Shown: positions 5,304 to 6,068 of the stretch, piece by piece | Layout: every line of letters begins with the position of its first letter | How positions within the stretch are numbered: the stretch's first letter is position 1 | Source of the DNA: Desulfuromonadales bacterium | Lineage (GTDB): Bacteria; Desulfobacterota; Desulfuromonadia; Desulfuromonadales; JACZKF01 | NCBI GenBank assembly: GCA_014860175.1 | Contig: JACZKF010000142.1 | Location: 1 to 6,068, forward strand | Direction: 5' to 3' | Length of the DNA: 6,068 nucleotides | Position numbers and translations under genes: made by a program | Notes under the pieces: model-generated | The model's input: only the letters and a program-made list of their open reading frames with translations | Told to the model about the DNA's origin: nothing | Databases searched by the model: none

Positions 5304-6068
5304 TCAGCTCGGGAGAGTCAAGACGGCTGACTGCTGCCGACAAAACTCGCTGCAACCGGCGCAGCCGGTGCACAAGGCGGGGGTGAAAACCGGTCGCGGC
5401 GCTCCAGTAACGGCGACGCTCAGGGATCCCGTCGGGCAGATGCCGACACAGCTGGTGCAACTGCGGCAGGTTTCCTGAAAGCTGAGTCCCGGAAAGAGGC
5501 GTCGCCGGATCTCCTCCTGCAGTGCTGGGGGATAGGCAGACAGTGCTCGCAACAGCAGGCGACGGCCGGCCGGTAATCGCTTGGCGCCGTAAGACTCCGG
5601 GGCTGGTGGCTGCAGGCGGCGCAGGGAAGTGTCGACCACGCTGGCCGACCGGTGGCGGAAAAAAGTGAAAAACTGGCGTCGCGACAATCCCTCTTCACGG
5701 AATTTAAGATCAGCCGTCGTCGATGCCAGCTGCAAGAGGCTGGCATCCCAGTCCGGAAGCTGGGCCAGGGTCGCCTGGCGCCGCTGCAGCAGGGGGATGA
5801 TGGCCGCATTGACGCACTCCCCGCAACGGGTCAGGTTGAGAGTGACCCCTTCGGCAAACAGCGCCGGCAAGGCCAGCAACGCTTCTTCGTCGAGCATGCC
5901 CAGGCAGGCAAGGCGACCGTGCCCCTGCAGACCGGGCTGACGGCAGGCGAGTATCGGCCGTCGCTCCCCCTGCATCTGCTGCACCGCCCGGTTCAGCTCC
6001 TCCGGATCCCCGAGAGCGCCCGCCGGACACGCCCCCTGACAGCTCCGACACCCCGTGCACTTCCCACC
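5304..6068 (-). CDS. Multi-cluster [4Fe-4S] ferredoxin-like protein, 3' part of gene
   Basis: The reverse-strand frame is open from the right edge to TGA at 5306-5304 and gives 254 residues with no N-terminus. The frame has a GTG at 5984, but cysteine-motif coding continues upstream of it, so that is not the start. Residues 4-14 (CTGCRSCQGACP) form a classical CxxCxxCxxxCP [4Fe-4S] motif. A middle region has four cysteines, C42, C55, C82 and C85 (CRQPG, ACLGML, RCGEC), which could bind another cluster or metal. The C-terminus carries two more motifs: CRSCTSCVGICP, and CTGCAGCSEFC, which lacks the final proline. No signal peptide or helix is visible in the part present. It is probably a cytoplasmic electron-transfer subunit. 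From memory, similar proteins occur near molybdopterin oxidoreductases and TorD-type chaperones; neither is visible here. It converges with the kinase gene and is not in its operon. Confidence 0.82.
   Translation of the reverse strand, partial: GGKCTGCRSCQGACPAGALGDPEELNRAVQQMQGERRPILACRQPGLQGHGRLACLGMLDEEALLALPALFAEGVTLNLTRCGECVNAAIIPLLQRRQATLAQLPDWDASLLQLASTTADLKFREEGLSRRQFFTFFRHRSASVVDTSLRRLQPPAPESYGAKRLPAGRRLLLRALSAYPPALQEEIRRRLFPGLSFQETCRSCTSCVGICPTGSLSVAVTGAPRPVFTPALCTGCAGCSEFCRQQSAVLTLPS

Noticed and set aside
5710..6060. Second minus-strand open frame (116 codons) at the right end
   Set aside because: It overlaps the ferredoxin gene in another frame and lacks its cluster motifs; its Gly/Ala/Arg-rich composition marks it as a shadow.

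Overview
The window is a GC-rich, densely coded bacterial segment holding eight genes, two of them cut by the window edges. Gene style suggests a Gram-negative anaerobe of the Desulfuromonadales (Geobacter / Desulfuromonas type). The cues are a periplasmic binding protein paired with a HAMP-PAS histidine kinase, a probable sigma-54 promoter, a CcdA-thioredoxin cassette, a cysteine-rich multi-cluster ferredoxin, and an interspersed GCGAAG inverted repeat. This placement is an inference; no rRNA or other marker gene is present.

Region 1 (1-2283, all + strand) is a membrane and thiol-redox block. It opens with the C-terminal 55 residues of a DUF318/ArsP-type permease. A 156-base gap follows, almost filled by a long imperfect inverted repeat (182-279). 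Then come four closely spaced genes: a 77-aa cytoplasmic CxxC thioredoxin-fold protein (325-558), a membrane-anchored thioredoxin-like protein (618-1046), a six-helix CcdA-type electron transporter (1081-1779) and an exported single-domain rhodanese (1804-2283). Together they look like a dedicated route for passing reducing equivalents from cytoplasm to periplasm. The permease suggests a metalloid or thiophilic-metal context.

Region 2 (2284-5292, + strand) is a sensory unit. An AT-rich gap carries a candidate -24/-12 (sigma-54) promoter. Behind it lie a PhnD-family substrate-binding lipoprotein (2426-3379) and a 638-aa membrane sensor histidine kinase (3376-5292), overlapping by an ATGA junction. 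No ABC permease or ATPase genes accompany the binding protein, so it is more likely the kinase's ligand-sensing subunit than a transport component. The layout resembles the arsenite sensor pair AioX/AioS. No response regulator gene follows the kinase.

Region 3 (5304-6068, - strand) is the 3' part of a convergent gene for a cysteine-rich iron-sulfur protein with three visible [4Fe-4S] ferredoxin motifs and four more cysteines between them. Only 11 bases separate it from the kinase stop codon.

Working model (inference): a permease, a periplasmic thiol-redox relay and a binding-protein/kinase sensor form part of an accessory island for sensing and handling a metalloid or sulfur oxyanion. The Fe-S protein may serve a respiratory oxidoreductase encoded beyond the right edge.
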